Below, one piece after another: positions 41,396 through 50,995 of a DNA stretch of 52,159 nucleotides; the stretch's first letter is position 1; every line of letters begins with the position of its first letter. The notes beneath the pieces were generated by a model. The model did no database searches. It saw only the letters and a program-made list of their open reading frames with translations, and was not told where the DNA came from. The stretch spans positions 1-52,159 of the forward strand of contig NZ_JAMBIZ010000028.1 of assembly GCF_025291715.1 (NCBI RefSeq). Reading direction: 5' to 3'. Origin of the DNA: Metasolibacillus sp. GTDB lineage: Bacteria; Bacillota; Bacilli; Bacillales_A; Planococcaceae. Position numbers and translations under genes: made by a program.

Positions 41396-42234
41396 TGAAA
41401 AATTTACAAAGTACAACAGTATTGCATAACGGTGTAGAAATGCCTTGGTTTGGTTTAGGTGTTTTTAAAGTAGAGGACGGGCCAGAGCTAGTGGAAGCTG
41501 TCAAAGCTGCAATTAAAGTAGGCTATCGTAGCATCGATACAGCTGCAATTTATGAAAACGAAAAGGCTGTAGGCGAAGGTATCCTTGCAGGTATAAAAGA
41601 AGTTGGTATTACGAGAGAAGATTTATTTGTTACTTCAAAGGTGTGGAATGCTGATCAAGGCTATGAAACAACACTTGCTGCTTATGAAGAAAGCTTGAAT
41701 AAATTAGGATTAGATTATTTAGATTTATACCTTGTTCACTGGCCTGTAGAAAGTAAATATAAGGAAACGTGGCGAGCGTTAGAAACACTTTACAAGGAGA
41801 ATCGTGTACGTGCAATTGGCGTAAGTAATTTCCAAATTCATCATTTGCAAGATGTAATGAGAGATGCAGAAATTAAACCGATGATTAACCAAGTGGAATA
41901 TCATCCCCGATTAACGCAAAAGGAATTACAAATGTTTTGTAAAGAGCAAGGCATCCAAATGGAAGCATGGTCACCACTTATGCAAGGTCAATTATTAGAT
42001 AACGACATATTACAGGAAATTGCGAATAAATATGATAAATCTATAGCACAAATTATTTTGCGCTGGGACTTGCAAAATGAAGTTGTCACAATTCCAAAAT
42101 CAACAAAAGAACATCGTATTATTGCCAATGCTGCTATTTTTGATTTCGAGCTAGCGCGAGAAGATATGGAAAAAATCGATGCATTAAACGCAAATCATCG
42201 TGTTGGTCCAGATCCAGATAATTTCGATTTTTAA
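41392..42234 (+). CDS. Aldo/keto reductase, YtbE-like
   Basis: A 280-aa NADPH-dependent reductase with a TIM-barrel fold. The catalytic tetrad is D49, Y54, K83 and H116 (SIDTAAIYENE, FVTSKVWN, LYLVHWP). The cofactor signature IPKSTKEHRI is near the C-terminus. AAAGGAG is eight bases before the ATG, inside the end of the transporter gene. It probably reduces reactive aldehydes or ketones. Confidence 0.93.
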   Translation: MMKNLQSTTVLHNGVEMPWFGLGVFKVEDGPELVEAVKAAIKVGYRSIDTAAIYENEKAVGEGILAGIKEVGITREDLFVTSKVWNADQGYETTLAAYEESLNKLGLDYLDLYLVHWPVESKYKETWRALETLYKENRVRAIGVSNFQIHHLQDVMRDAEIKPMINQVEYHPRLTQKELQMFCKEQGIQMEAWSPLMQGQLLDNDILQEIANKYDKSIAQIILRWDLQNEVVTIPKSTKEHRIIANAAIFDFELAREDMEKIDALNANHRVGPDPDNFDF

Positions 42235-42242
42235 TAGATTAA

Positions 42243-42382
42243 ATCAATTATGCCTTGGCATAATTACGTTGGAGGCTTTGACGCAACATGATGTTGGTCA
42301 TTCAGTTGTTGTCACAAGGCGTAATGTTCTTAAACTGAGTTCCCTTTCTCAGTGCATGTTTGGACATCTACTGAATCATAAT
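42243..42382 (+). repeat. Dispersed intergenic element, copy D
   Basis: It begins ATCAATTATGCCT, which forms a perfect 9-bp hairpin (AATTATGCC-TT-GGCATAATT). GGAGGCTTTGACGC follows, and a second hairpin, ACTGAG-N-CTCAGT, lies near 42334-42353. It ends with CTACTGAATCAT. The start and the GGAGGCTTT block are shared with copy A at 18965. No gene is seen inside. Confidence 0.6.
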
Positions 42383-42431
42383 AAAATAGCGCATGAAACG
42401 GGTTAATACCATTTCATGCGCTTTATTTTAT
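42383..42431. terminator. Bidirectional terminator, GCGCATGAAA hairpin copy 2
   Basis: AGCGCATGAAA (42388-42398) pairs with TTTCATGCGCT (42412-42422), with two further G-C pairs after one mismatch. The 3' arm and following ATTTCATGCGCTTTATTT match copy 1 at 39609. It overlaps the stop codon of the convergent acylase gene. Confidence 0.88.
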
Positions 42432-44845
42432 TCTGCCTTCAAAATTAAATCATAGGCAGGATCGATATCACCGTTAATATATGTGCGGTGGTAACGACCG
42501 TATACCCAGCCGGATACTTGGTTGTCATACCATTTCGATTTTAAATGCCCGCTTTGCCCTGGACCAACGATATGATCAGCATAGTTTAAATTGTTTAAAT
42601 CTGCGACAAAGCGCCATGATGCACCGTGGTTAACATTGCCATTGGCATCATTCGCTGCTGCCATTACTGTTACGCGTGAGCCACCAGTAGGCATCGTTTT
42701 CGGATTGACATATGAGGCAATAAAATCAGATGCACTTGCAAGTGGGTGCTTGAATAAAATTTTATGGTAAGTGCCCCATTGCCATTTGGCAACAGTTGTA
42801 CCGTACTTCACTTTTAAATCTGCGATAGCACGCTCAAATGAACCATAAACAACTTGGTCTAAGCCACCTGCCTGCTTCACCCATACACCTTCATTTCCAG
42901 CGTATGCTTTGCGCAGCATTTCATCCATAATTTGATATTTACCAGGCATCATTTCATAAACATCTGCTGGCATTTGGTCTTTGAAAATCGTCTCTTTAAT
43001 CTCTTCAATCAAGAAGTGCCATATTAATGGCTGTGCGTCATCTCTGTTGTCGTATAATTCCCACTCTTCCATTAATGCAATAATATCAGCATATTTACCA
43101 TCTGTATCATTCGCTTTAATTGTTTCAAGGAAGCCTGGTAAAAATTCAGCTGCATACAGATTTTTCTTATCTATTTGCATTGCCTTCATCTCTGCTCTTG
43201 TGAAGCCTTCGTACACGTCTCCAGTTTCTTCATCAACGGTGCCGATGCTCTCTTTTACAGATTCAATCATTTCTACAATGCGCTCATAGCGATATGGCTG
43301 TGCCCAGAAATTCGTAATATGGTACGGATATTCTTCACCAATAATTTGATTGTTCGCTGTTGCGATATAGCCTGACTCAGGATTAATCACTGTTGGCAGT
43401 TCATCATAAGGGATAAAGCCTTCCCAGCCGTATTCAGAGGAATCTCCTGGTACTGGCAGCTGTCCATCGCCTTTTTTCCGAATCGGAATATCACCGTTTG
43501 CTTTATAAGCAATCGTGCCATCCGTTGAAGCAAAGACGAAATTTTGTGCTGGTGCACGGAAATCATTTAATGCTGTTTCGAATTCTTCCCAGTTTGTCGC
43601 TTTATTAAAGCCGATAATTGCACGTAGCTCTCTCGTTGGCTGCAATGCTGTCCACTGCATCGAGAATACCGCTGTTGGCCTTTCTTCTTTAAATACTAAT
43701 TCTGAAATAATTGGACCATGGCGTGTTTCCACCACTTCAAAGTCGATTGTTTTGCCGCCCTTTACCTTGATTGGCTCGTTTCGAACAATCGCATCTTCCC
43801 ATTCACCATCATATTTAAACTGTTTAGGATTATCGGGGTTTGGCGTTTCAATATATAAGTCTTGAACATCAGGGCCTACATTTGTTACGCCCCATGCAAT
43901 CTTGTCGTTATGCCCTAAAATAATGCCTGGAATACCTGCAAAAATCACACCACTGACATTTTGCTCTGGCGATTGTAAATGCATTTGATACCAAATCGAT
44001 GGTGTATTCAATCCTAAATGCGGGTCATCCGCTAATAATGGTTTGCCTGATGCTGTTAAATCACCCGATACAACCCAGTTGTTACTGCCATTAAATTCGT
44101 TTGGCAATAAATCAACATTGAAAGCCCCTGCTACGTCTACTGGGTTATTTAAATTTGCCTCAATAATCGATTTTGCATTTTCAGGGTAGTTTATCATTAA
44201 TTCTTCTACTTGCTCTTCTGAATAATTTTGTAAAGCCCAGTGACGGAACGCTAGCATGTTCCAGTTACCACCTAAATCATAAGCCATAAATTTACCAATT
44301 GTTAAAGAATCAATCGGTGTCCATGGCTCTGGCTCGTAGCCTAGTAGCTTAAATTCATAGGAAAGCTTGCTTGTGCCTTTTACCTCATCAATAAAGGCAT
44401 TCACACCTTCCGCATACCATTGTAAAATTTGCTGTGCTTCCGCATCATATTCATTCCATGATTGCTCAGCTGCATGACGCAAGCTAAATGTGCGGAAAAA
44501 CTTATCTGTTGACACCGCATTTTCTCCAATAACCTCTGCTAAACGCCCGCTCGCTTGACGGCGTGATAAATCCATTTGGAATAAGCGATCCTGTGCTTGT
44601 ACATAGCCTTGCGCTCTGTATAAATCCGCATCCGATTGTGCGACAATATGTGGAACGCCTGTACCATCACGCGTTACCTTTACATCAGAATCTAATATCG
44701 TTACATCTACTTCTCCTTCAATTTCTGGCAAGGAGTTTGCCACATACATATGTACACCAGCTACCGCTGCCCCAGCTAAAATAATCAATATACCGACAGT
44801 CCAAATCGCAATATTAATTATTTTTTTGCTTTTTATTTTACTCAT
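42428..44845 (-). CDS. Penicillin acylase family (Ntn) hydrolase
   Basis: An 805-aa N-terminal-nucleophile hydrolase anchored by one membrane helix (about 11-33). The pattern is an alpha chain, a spacer, and a beta chain starting at the nucleophile S254 (NGSNNWVVSG). DDPHLGLNTPSIWYQMHL and NHGASWR are typical of the family. It would self-cleave outside the membrane. Members hydrolyse penicillins, acyl-homoserine lactones or other N-acyl amides; the substrate cannot be told here. The ATG at 44843-44845 has AGGTGG upstream. Confidence 0.92.
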   Translation of the reverse strand: MSKIKSKKIINIAIWTVGILIILAGAAVAGVHMYVANSLPEIEGEVDVTILDSDVKVTRDGTGVPHIVAQSDADLYRAQGYVQAQDRLFQMDLSRRQASGRLAEVIGENAVSTDKFFRTFSLRHAAEQSWNEYDAEAQQILQWYAEGVNAFIDEVKGTSKLSYEFKLLGYEPEPWTPIDSLTIGKFMAYDLGGNWNMLAFRHWALQNYSEEQVEELMINYPENAKSIIEANLNNPVDVAGAFNVDLLPNEFNGSNNWVVSGDLTASGKPLLADDPHLGLNTPSIWYQMHLQSPEQNVSGVIFAGIPGIILGHNDKIAWGVTNVGPDVQDLYIETPNPDNPKQFKYDGEWEDAIVRNEPIKVKGGKTIDFEVVETRHGPIISELVFKEERPTAVFSMQWTALQPTRELRAIIGFNKATNWEEFETALNDFRAPAQNFVFASTDGTIAYKANGDIPIRKKGDGQLPVPGDSSEYGWEGFIPYDELPTVINPESGYIATANNQIIGEEYPYHITNFWAQPYRYERIVEMIESVKESIGTVDEETGDVYEGFTRAEMKAMQIDKKNLYAAEFLPGFLETIKANDTDGKYADIIALMEEWELYDNRDDAQPLIWHFLIEEIKETIFKDQMPADVYEMMPGKYQIMDEMLRKAYAGNEGVWVKQAGGLDQVVYGSFERAIADLKVKYGTTVAKWQWGTYHKILFKHPLASASDFIASYVNPKTMPTGGSRVTVMAAANDANGNVNHGASWRFVADLNNLNYADHIVGPGQSGHLKSKWYDNQVSGWVYGRYHRTYINGDIDPAYDLILKAE

Positions 44846-44858
44846 AAAATCCACCTTT

Positions 44859-45620
44859 CTAGTCAATTCCCTCTACTATTAGTTCAATTGGACAATGGTC
44901 GCTTCCTAAAATTTGTGCATGAATATCCGCACTTTGCACATGCTGCATAATGCGCTCTGATACGATAAAATAGTCAATTCGCCAACCAATATTGCGCTCG
45001 CGTACTTTATTCATATAGGACCACCATGTGTAAGCATCTGTGCGCTCTGGATATAATGTACGAAACGTATCGTTGAAGCCTGATGCAAGCAATTCTGTCA
45101 TCTTTGCTCGTTCTTCAACTGTTACACCAGAGTTGCCTTGATTGGCCTTCGCATTTTTTAAATCAATATCCTGATGTGCAACATTTAAATCACCACAATA
45201 AATGACGGGTTTTTTTGCGTCAAGTTGCTTCAAATAGAGCGCTAATTTTTCCTCCCATTCAATACGATAAGGCAGCCTTGCTAAATCACGCTGTGCATTC
45301 GGTGTATAAACATTTACTAAATAAAATTTCTCATATTCTAATGTAATGATACGCCCTTCCGCCTCGCTATTTTCATCTCCAACTCCATAATGAACATAAA
45401 GAGGTTCATGCTTTGTAAAAATAGCTGTACCTGAATAACCTTTTTTCTGTGCATAATTCCAGTATTGATAATAACCCTCTAATGGTAAATCGACTTGCCC
45501 CTCCTGACACTTCGATTCTTGAATACAAAAGAAATCTGCATCCATTGTATGAAAATAATCTAAAAAGCCTTTTGTCACACATGCTCGAATACCGTTAACA
45601 TTCCATGAAATAAACTTCAT
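44859..45620 (-). CDS. exoA: Exodeoxyribonuclease III (ExoA, Xth family AP endonuclease)
   Basis: A 253-aa DNA repair nuclease. Family motifs are ISWNVNGIRA, the metal-binding IQESKCQ, YTPNAQRDLARLPYR, GDLNVAHQDIDL and the final GSDHCPIEL with the catalytic D-H pair. It cuts abasic sites and removes blocked 3' ends. AAGGAG lies seven bases before the ATG. It is 47 bases after murB on the same strand. Confidence 0.95.
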   Translation of the reverse strand: MKFISWNVNGIRACVTKGFLDYFHTMDADFFCIQESKCQEGQVDLPLEGYYQYWNYAQKKGYSGTAIFTKHEPLYVHYGVGDENSEAEGRIITLEYEKFYLVNVYTPNAQRDLARLPYRIEWEEKLALYLKQLDAKKPVIYCGDLNVAHQDIDLKNAKANQGNSGVTVEERAKMTELLASGFNDTFRTLYPERTDAYTWWSYMNKVRERNIGWRIDYFIVSERIMQHVQSADIHAQILGSDHCPIELIVEGID

Positions 45621-45642
45621 TTTATTGCTCCTTACAATCGTC

Positions 45643-45663
45643 AGGGGGATTTAGCTCCCCCCT
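45643..45663 (-). terminator. Short GC hairpin between murB and exoA
   Basis: AGGGGGA pairs with TCCCCCC across a six-base loop. No T run follows on the minus strand and the exoA ribosome site is close, so it is more likely an mRNA-stability hairpin or weak attenuator. Confidence 0.4.
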
Positions 45664-45667
45664 AGTT

Positions 45668-46579
45668 TTAATCTTCGCCCACAATTTTCACTTCAAGCTC
45701 TAAATCGACATCAAACTTTTCTTTGACCACGCGCTGTACCATGCGGATTGTCTCAATATAATCAGTCGCTGTTGCATTATCTTTATTAATAATAAAGCCT
45801 GCATGCTTTTGGGATACTTCGGCACCACCAACACCTTTTCCTTGCAGCTCACTATCTTGAATAAGCTTCCCTGCAAAATGACCTGGTGGACGCTTGAAGA
45901 CACTTCCTGCTGAAGGATATTCAAGTGGCTGACGTGATTCTCTTTGGTATGTTAAATCAGCTATCTTCGCATCAATTGCTTGTTGTTCCCCATGCTGCAA
46001 TTGGAACGTTGATGATAAAACGTAGTAGCCTTTTTTAGCAATAATACTCGTACGGTAGCCTAACTCTAACTCATCCTTTGTCAAAACAATGCGTTGTCCC
46101 TCTGGTGTCAGCACAACCGTTTCTAAAATGACATCCTTAATTTCTCCGCCATAAGCCCCTGCATTCATCGCCATCGCACCACCAATTGAACCTGGAATGC
46201 CACATGCAAATTCTAAGCCTGTCAAGCTCTCAGCTGCTGCATATTTTGAAACATCCTTTAATAATGCGCCACCTTGTGCGAAGACAAGCCCATCTGTTAT
46301 TTTAATTTGATTTAATTTCGAAAAATTGATGACGATACCGCGTACCCCACCATCACGTACAACCATATTCGAGCCATTCCCAAGCATAAGCAAAGGCACA
46401 TTATGCTCATGTGCATACTTCACAATAGCTTGCGCCTCCTGCTCTGTATTTGGCATAACGAAAATATCCGCATGCCCTCCTAATTTTGTCATTGTATATG
46501 CTTTTAACGATTCATTTATTTTCATATTTGAAGGATCAATGATTTTAGCTAAATCATTCACCCACTGTTGTAATGTCAT
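45668..46579 (-). CDS. murB: UDP-N-acetylenolpyruvoylglucosamine reductase
   Basis: A 303-aa FAD-binding oxidoreductase of the short (type II) MurB class. FAD-binding segments include LMLGNGSNMVVRDGGVRG and GIPGSIGGAMAMNAGAYGGEI in part. The catalytic serine lies in YPSAGSVFKRP, near residue 225, and the C-terminal HAGFIIN is present. It makes UDP-MurNAc in the cytoplasm. AAGGA lies nine bases before the ATG. Confidence 0.95.
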   Translation of the reverse strand: MTLQQWVNDLAKIIDPSNMKINESLKAYTMTKLGGHADIFVMPNTEQEAQAIVKYAHEHNVPLLMLGNGSNMVVRDGGVRGIVINFSKLNQIKITDGLVFAQGGALLKDVSKYAAAESLTGLEFACGIPGSIGGAMAMNAGAYGGEIKDVILETVVLTPEGQRIVLTKDELELGYRTSIIAKKGYYVLSSTFQLQHGEQQAIDAKIADLTYQRESRQPLEYPSAGSVFKRPPGHFAGKLIQDSELQGKGVGGAEVSQKHAGFIINKDNATATDYIETIRMVQRVVKEKFDVDLELEVKIVGED

Positions 46580-46623
46580 AAAACGATTTCCTTTCCTTAC
46601 ATTTATCTCAATTATACTTTCTT

Positions 46624-46652
46624 AGTATCTGTTTTTATAACCTATTTGACAA
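46624..46652 (-). promoter_or_regulatory. Sigma-A promoter candidate of murB
   Basis: On the minus strand TTGTCA (46647-46652) and GATACT (46624-46629) are 17 bp apart. No ECF motif was found here although murB is in the sigma-M regulon of B. subtilis. Confidence 0.5.
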
Positions 46653-46740
46653 GTAAATTATTGCTTGCGGTTCACTTTACAAGCTTTCACCTCTATCCTT
46701 TCTATTTTACCGACAATTTAAAAGAAAGTAAAATTGTATA

Positions 46741-46763
46741 GAATTGTGTGTGTGCCTGGCACC
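46741..46763 (+). repeat. Half copy of the GTGCCTGGCAC palindrome
   Basis: It is identical to 12981-13003 at 22 of 23 positions. The complementary left arm is absent here. It directly abuts the predicted ECF -35 of the ABC transporter gene. Confidence 0.75.
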
Positions 46764-46791
46764 GAAACTTTTTACTAGTTTCACCCGTATA
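46763..46791 (+). promoter_or_regulatory. ECF sigma-type promoter of the ABC exporter
   Basis: CGAAAC (46763-46768) is followed after 17 bp by CGTATA (46786-46791), with five T residues right after the -35. One mismatch from TGAAAC. Transcription would start just before the ribosome site ATGGAGG. Confidence 0.55.
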
Positions 46792-46810
46792 AAATACATG
46801 GAGGTGCTTT

Positions 46811-48550
46811 ATGGAACAGTCTTCTCAAACAAAGCCTAGTGCTTTTCGGTCATTTATTTCCTTATTAAAAGGCTTAAATTGGCCTGTTGCCATGATTGTT
46901 ATTGCGTTAATTATTACATTAACAGAAACAGTGGCTAGTCTTGTTTTACCATTAGTGACAATGAATTTAGTTGATAATTTAACGACAGAGTTATTTAATT
47001 GGCGTATCTTAGCGATTATTTTAGTTGTCTTTCTTGTGCAGGCGGTCGCAGGTGGTGTGTCATTTTATTTATTAACGTTTATTGGCGAACGGATCGTTGC
47101 AGATTTGCGTGAAAAACTGTGGCATAAAGTGCTGCGTTTACCTGTTAGCTTTTATGACACGAATGAAACCGGTGCAACAATGAGCCGTATTACGCAGGAT
47201 ACGACGACATTGAAAACGCTCATTACACAGCAAATGGTGCAAGTGATTTCTGGAGCAATTTCCATTATTGGTGCGATTATATTGCTCTTTATTATCGATT
47301 GGAAAATGACTTTAATTTTGCTAATTAGTGTACCTGTATCTTTACTTATTATGATGCCACTCGGTAAAATTATGCAGAAAATCGCCATTGCTACTCAATC
47401 GGAAATGGCTTCCTTCTCTGGCTTACTTGGACGTATTTTAGCCGATATTCGCTTAGTAAAAGCCTACAATGCTGAGTCCTTTGAAAATGAACGTGGCAAT
47501 AAGGCGATTCGTTCTTTATTTGGCTACGGCTTAAAGGAAGCTCGTGTACAGGCGCTTATTTCACCAATTATGACATTATTAATGATGCTTGTACTTGTTG
47601 TTATTTTAGGCTATGGCGGTACACAGGTGGCAAGTGGCGCTTTATCTGCTGGTGCACTTGTAGCAATTATTTTTTACTTGTTTCAAATTATCGTACCATT
47701 TGCACAAATGGCAACATTTTTTACATCATTCCAAAAAGCAATGGGGGCAACGGAGCGTATTCAAGAAATTTTCTCTATGCCAAGTGAACCAAATGCATTA
47801 GAGCAACCAGCAACACAAGGTACAATCGCCTTTGAACAGGTGGGCTTTCAATATAATGAAACGAAGCAAATTTTGCAAAATCTTACCTTCACTGCCTCAC
47901 CAGGGACAGTTACTGCACTCGTTGGACCGAGCGGTGGTGGAAAAACAACCATTTTTTCATTATTAGAGCGCTTTTATGAGCCAACAAATGGGCGAATTTC
48001 TTTTAACAATAAGCCAATTTCTACATTTAATTTACAGGCTTGGCGCAGTAACATCGGCTATGTCTCGCAAGAAAGCCCTTTATTAAGCGGCACGATTGCA
48101 GATAATATTATGTACGGCATGAAGCAGCAGCCTAGTGAGGAGCAGTTGCGAGCAGCAGCTGAAGCCGCCAATGCATTACAATTTATTGAGGAATTACCTG
48201 AAGGATTTGCAACTGAGGTGGGCGAGCGTGGCATGAAGCTATCTGGTGGTCAGCGACAGCGTATTGCTATTGCACGAGCATTGCTACATAATCCACAAAT
48301 TTTACTTTTGGATGAAGCAACCTCTAATTTAGATAGCGGCTCAGAAATTTATGTACAAGAGGCTTTGCAGCGCTTAATGCATGGACGCACAACATTTATT
48401 ATTGCCCATCGCCTTGCAACAATTTTACATGCTGACACAATTTTATTTATTGAAAAAGGACAAATTACAGGTCAAGGCACACATGAGGAGCTTCTTGCTA
48501 GGCATGAACTATATCGAGAATTTTCAGCAGGACAAGGGTTAATTGAATAA
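46811..48550 (+). CDS. ABC exporter, BmrA-like half transporter
   Basis: A 579-aa fusion of a six-helix permease (about 20-320) and an ATPase. Walker A is GPSGGGKTT (about 371-379), the signature is LSGGQRQR (about 476) and Walker B is ILLLDEA (about 497). The layout matches homodimeric multidrug or lipid exporters such as BmrA. GGAGG lies six bases before the ATG. Its promoter looks ECF-dependent, which suggests induction by envelope stress. Confidence 0.92.
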   Translation: MEQSSQTKPSAFRSFISLLKGLNWPVAMIVIALIITLTETVASLVLPLVTMNLVDNLTTELFNWRILAIILVVFLVQAVAGGVSFYLLTFIGERIVADLREKLWHKVLRLPVSFYDTNETGATMSRITQDTTTLKTLITQQMVQVISGAISIIGAIILLFIIDWKMTLILLISVPVSLLIMMPLGKIMQKIAIATQSEMASFSGLLGRILADIRLVKAYNAESFENERGNKAIRSLFGYGLKEARVQALISPIMTLLMMLVLVVILGYGGTQVASGALSAGALVAIIFYLFQIIVPFAQMATFFTSFQKAMGATERIQEIFSMPSEPNALEQPATQGTIAFEQVGFQYNETKQILQNLTFTASPGTVTALVGPSGGGKTTIFSLLERFYEPTNGRISFNNKPISTFNLQAWRSNIGYVSQESPLLSGTIADNIMYGMKQQPSEEQLRAAAEAANALQFIEELPEGFATEVGERGMKLSGGQRQRIAIARALLHNPQILLLDEATSNLDSGSEIYVQEALQRLMHGRTTFIIAHRLATILHADTILFIEKGQITGQGTHEELLARHELYREFSAGQGLIE

Positions 48551-48556
48551 CTAAAA

Positions 48557-48605
48557 ATAAAGGCGTGTTGGAGAGGTAATACCTTTCCTAACACGCCTTT
48601 TATTT
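48557..48605. terminator. Bidirectional terminator
   Basis: A long hairpin, AAAGGCGTGTT with AACACGCCTTT, is extended by GGAGAGGT-AAT-ACCTTTCC. It lies between convergent genes and has A and T tracts on its flanks. Confidence 0.9.
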
Positions 48606-48607
48606 GC

Positions 48608-50977
48608 TTATTTCAATTGGAATTTACCAAAGCCATTTGCACTTGGCCCGATGTATTCAATATTGCTGCCTTCTGGAATATAGTCCTTTGCTACATCAGC
48701 AGTTTGGAACACTACCTTTGTATTTGCAGGGAAGTCTACAAATTTCCAGTTGTTGTTTGCTTGTGGATTAATCGTACCTTTTTCAATAATGTAATCGATA
48801 ATCGCTTGACGATTTTCATGTGCGTATACTGTTAAGTTTGATTGGTCTGGCTTCACAAACTGTGCTCCGTAAGAGCCACCAACACGGTAGTTATTCACAA
48901 TGATTAAAAATTCCTGTGATAAATCGATTGGTTTACCATCAAATTGAACATTTTTAATACGATTTGCTGATTCATCTGCAACGTTACCACGACGATCATA
49001 CTTCGCAGGAGATGTTACATCAATTTCATATGTTACACCATCTAATACATCAAAGTTGTATGAACGTGCCTCTGGATCAATAATATTTTGCTCTTCTGTT
49101 TTTGCAGGATCAATTGTTGCAAATACACCCGCAGCCATTTCTAACCACTCAATTACATCTGCGCCTGTTACTTTAACAGTTGCAACTGTATTGTCATAAT
49201 GGTAAATGTCTGCCATGTTTTTAATCGCTAACGGACCTGCTGGAATATTTGTATAGTCGCTTGCATTATCACGAGAGCCTGCTTTAAACGGAGCACCTGC
49301 TGATAACATTGGTAGCTCAGCGTCCGCTGTGCCTTTTAATTGGTCTTGAATAAACCATGTTTGTGCCTGTGTAATAATTTCGATTGCTGCTGTATCTTGT
49401 ACTAAACCAAAGTAGCTGTTAATAGGGGCTGCTGTTTCCCCAACTGCACGACGGATATACTCTAAAGTGCCCTCATGTGCTTCCTTCACAGCGTCTAATA
49501 CGTCTTTGGATGGCACTAAGCCTTCACGATTAATTGAGCGAATTTCGCCTGTCCCATCTGTTACAACCCACTCATCGCCTTCAAGCTCAAGCTCTAAATC
49601 AATAACACCAAGATGGCTTCCATATGCACCAGGCATTACTGTTGGTACTCCATTAATTGTTCCTTTTTCTTGATCAACATTCGCTAAGTCTTTGTAGTCA
49701 CCTGGGAATTGTAAATGTGAATGCCCTGTAATTACTGCATCTACACCTTCTAATTCAGTAATTTGGTAGCCTACATTTTCATTGCCTTGTACATTTTGGT
49801 CTGAACCAATACCAGAGTGTGAAAGCACAACAATAACATCTGCTCCGGCTGCCTCCATATCAGGAATTACTTTTTCCAATGCATCAACTGGCTGATCCAC
49901 TGTTACTTTACCTGTTAAATGGATTGCATCCCAGCCTAAAATTTGCGTAGGTACAATGCCTGTTACCCCTACTTTAATGACATGCTTGTCGCCATCTTCA
50001 TCTACCACTTCACGCTCTATAATTGCATATGGCTCAAAGTAGTAGTCACCTGTTTTCGCATCGCGTACATTGGCATTTACCCAAGTATATTCTGCATCAT
50101 CCATTACTTCATTTAAATAATCTAAGCCATAGTTAAATTCATGGTTTCCTAATGTTGCTGCATCGTAGCCTAAAGTGTTAAGTGCTGCTACTGCTGGATG
50201 CACTTCACCTTGCTTTAATGTCGCTTCAAGTGCCTTATATGATCCTAGTGGTGTACCTTGAATTAAGTCACCGTTATCAAATAATAAATTATTTGGATTT
50301 TCGTTACGTGCCTCATCAATTAATGTAGCAGTATTAGCTAATCCAACATCTTTCGCATCTTTGTCTAAATAATAGTTGTAGTTTGCTAGATTGGTATGGA
50401 TATCTGATGTACCTAAAATGCGTAAAGCTACCTTCGCTTCATCTTCATCCGTTACCGCTTCCTTATTGTATTGCTCTACAAAACGCTTCACAATAAGCTC
50501 CATTTGTTGCTCTGTCACAATTTTCGTATGACTAATCGTGCCATCTGCAAAGCCATTTAAAATTTCTAGCGCTGCTGCATTTGCCATATCCTGCTTATGT
50601 GATGCATGGATTTTGGCATTGTCAGTAAATTGGTTCAATACATCAAGTGGTGCATTTTCTGTTGCTAAGCCACGTGCTGCGATAACGAATGCATGTAAAC
50701 GTGTTAATTTTTCGTCTGGTGCAAAAGTATCTGCAGATTTACCGTGAATTAAATTTAATTCAACTGCTTTTTCTACATATGGTGCTAATTCCTTTGATAC
50801 ATCTTTAAATGTGATAGAAGAACCATCACCTAGCTCTACGCCTAGCTCTTTAATAAGCTGTACAACGTAGTCTCCACGTGTAACAGATTCCTTCGCTGCC
50901 TCAGCAGGTGTCATACCACCTAGTCCAGCTGCAAGTATTAATGATGCTACAGTTCCTGTTAAAAATTTACCTTTCAT
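48608..50977 (-). CDS. SLH-anchored 5'-nucleotidase / 2',3'-cyclic phosphodiesterase
   Basis: A 789-aa secreted enzyme. The signal peptide ends near AEAA (28). Residues 30-170 hold SLH-type modules (FKDVSKELAPYVEKAVELNL, then TFAPDEKLTR) that bind the cell-wall polymer. A calcineurin-like phosphatase follows: D192 and H194 (GTSDIHTN), D237 (DNGDLIQG), N278-H279 (GNHEFNYG), and GHSH near 435. The rest is a 5'-nucleotidase C-terminal domain. It resembles CpdB/YfkN and probably releases nucleosides and phosphate. AAGGAG is seven bases before the ATG, 18 bases after the LPMO gene. Confidence 0.92.
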   Translation of the reverse strand: MKGKFLTGTVASLILAAGLGGMTPAEAAKESVTRGDYVVQLIKELGVELGDGSSITFKDVSKELAPYVEKAVELNLIHGKSADTFAPDEKLTRLHAFVIAARGLATENAPLDVLNQFTDNAKIHASHKQDMANAAALEILNGFADGTISHTKIVTEQQMELIVKRFVEQYNKEAVTDEDEAKVALRILGTSDIHTNLANYNYYLDKDAKDVGLANTATLIDEARNENPNNLLFDNGDLIQGTPLGSYKALEATLKQGEVHPAVAALNTLGYDAATLGNHEFNYGLDYLNEVMDDAEYTWVNANVRDAKTGDYYFEPYAIIEREVVDEDGDKHVIKVGVTGIVPTQILGWDAIHLTGKVTVDQPVDALEKVIPDMEAAGADVIVVLSHSGIGSDQNVQGNENVGYQITELEGVDAVITGHSHLQFPGDYKDLANVDQEKGTINGVPTVMPGAYGSHLGVIDLELELEGDEWVVTDGTGEIRSINREGLVPSKDVLDAVKEAHEGTLEYIRRAVGETAAPINSYFGLVQDTAAIEIITQAQTWFIQDQLKGTADAELPMLSAGAPFKAGSRDNASDYTNIPAGPLAIKNMADIYHYDNTVATVKVTGADVIEWLEMAAGVFATIDPAKTEEQNIIDPEARSYNFDVLDGVTYEIDVTSPAKYDRRGNVADESANRIKNVQFDGKPIDLSQEFLIIVNNYRVGGSYGAQFVKPDQSNLTVYAHENRQAIIDYIIEKGTINPQANNNWKFVDFPANTKVVFQTADVAKDYIPEGSNIEYIGPSANGFGKFQLK

Positions 50978-50995
50978 TTTGCCACTCCTTGAAAT

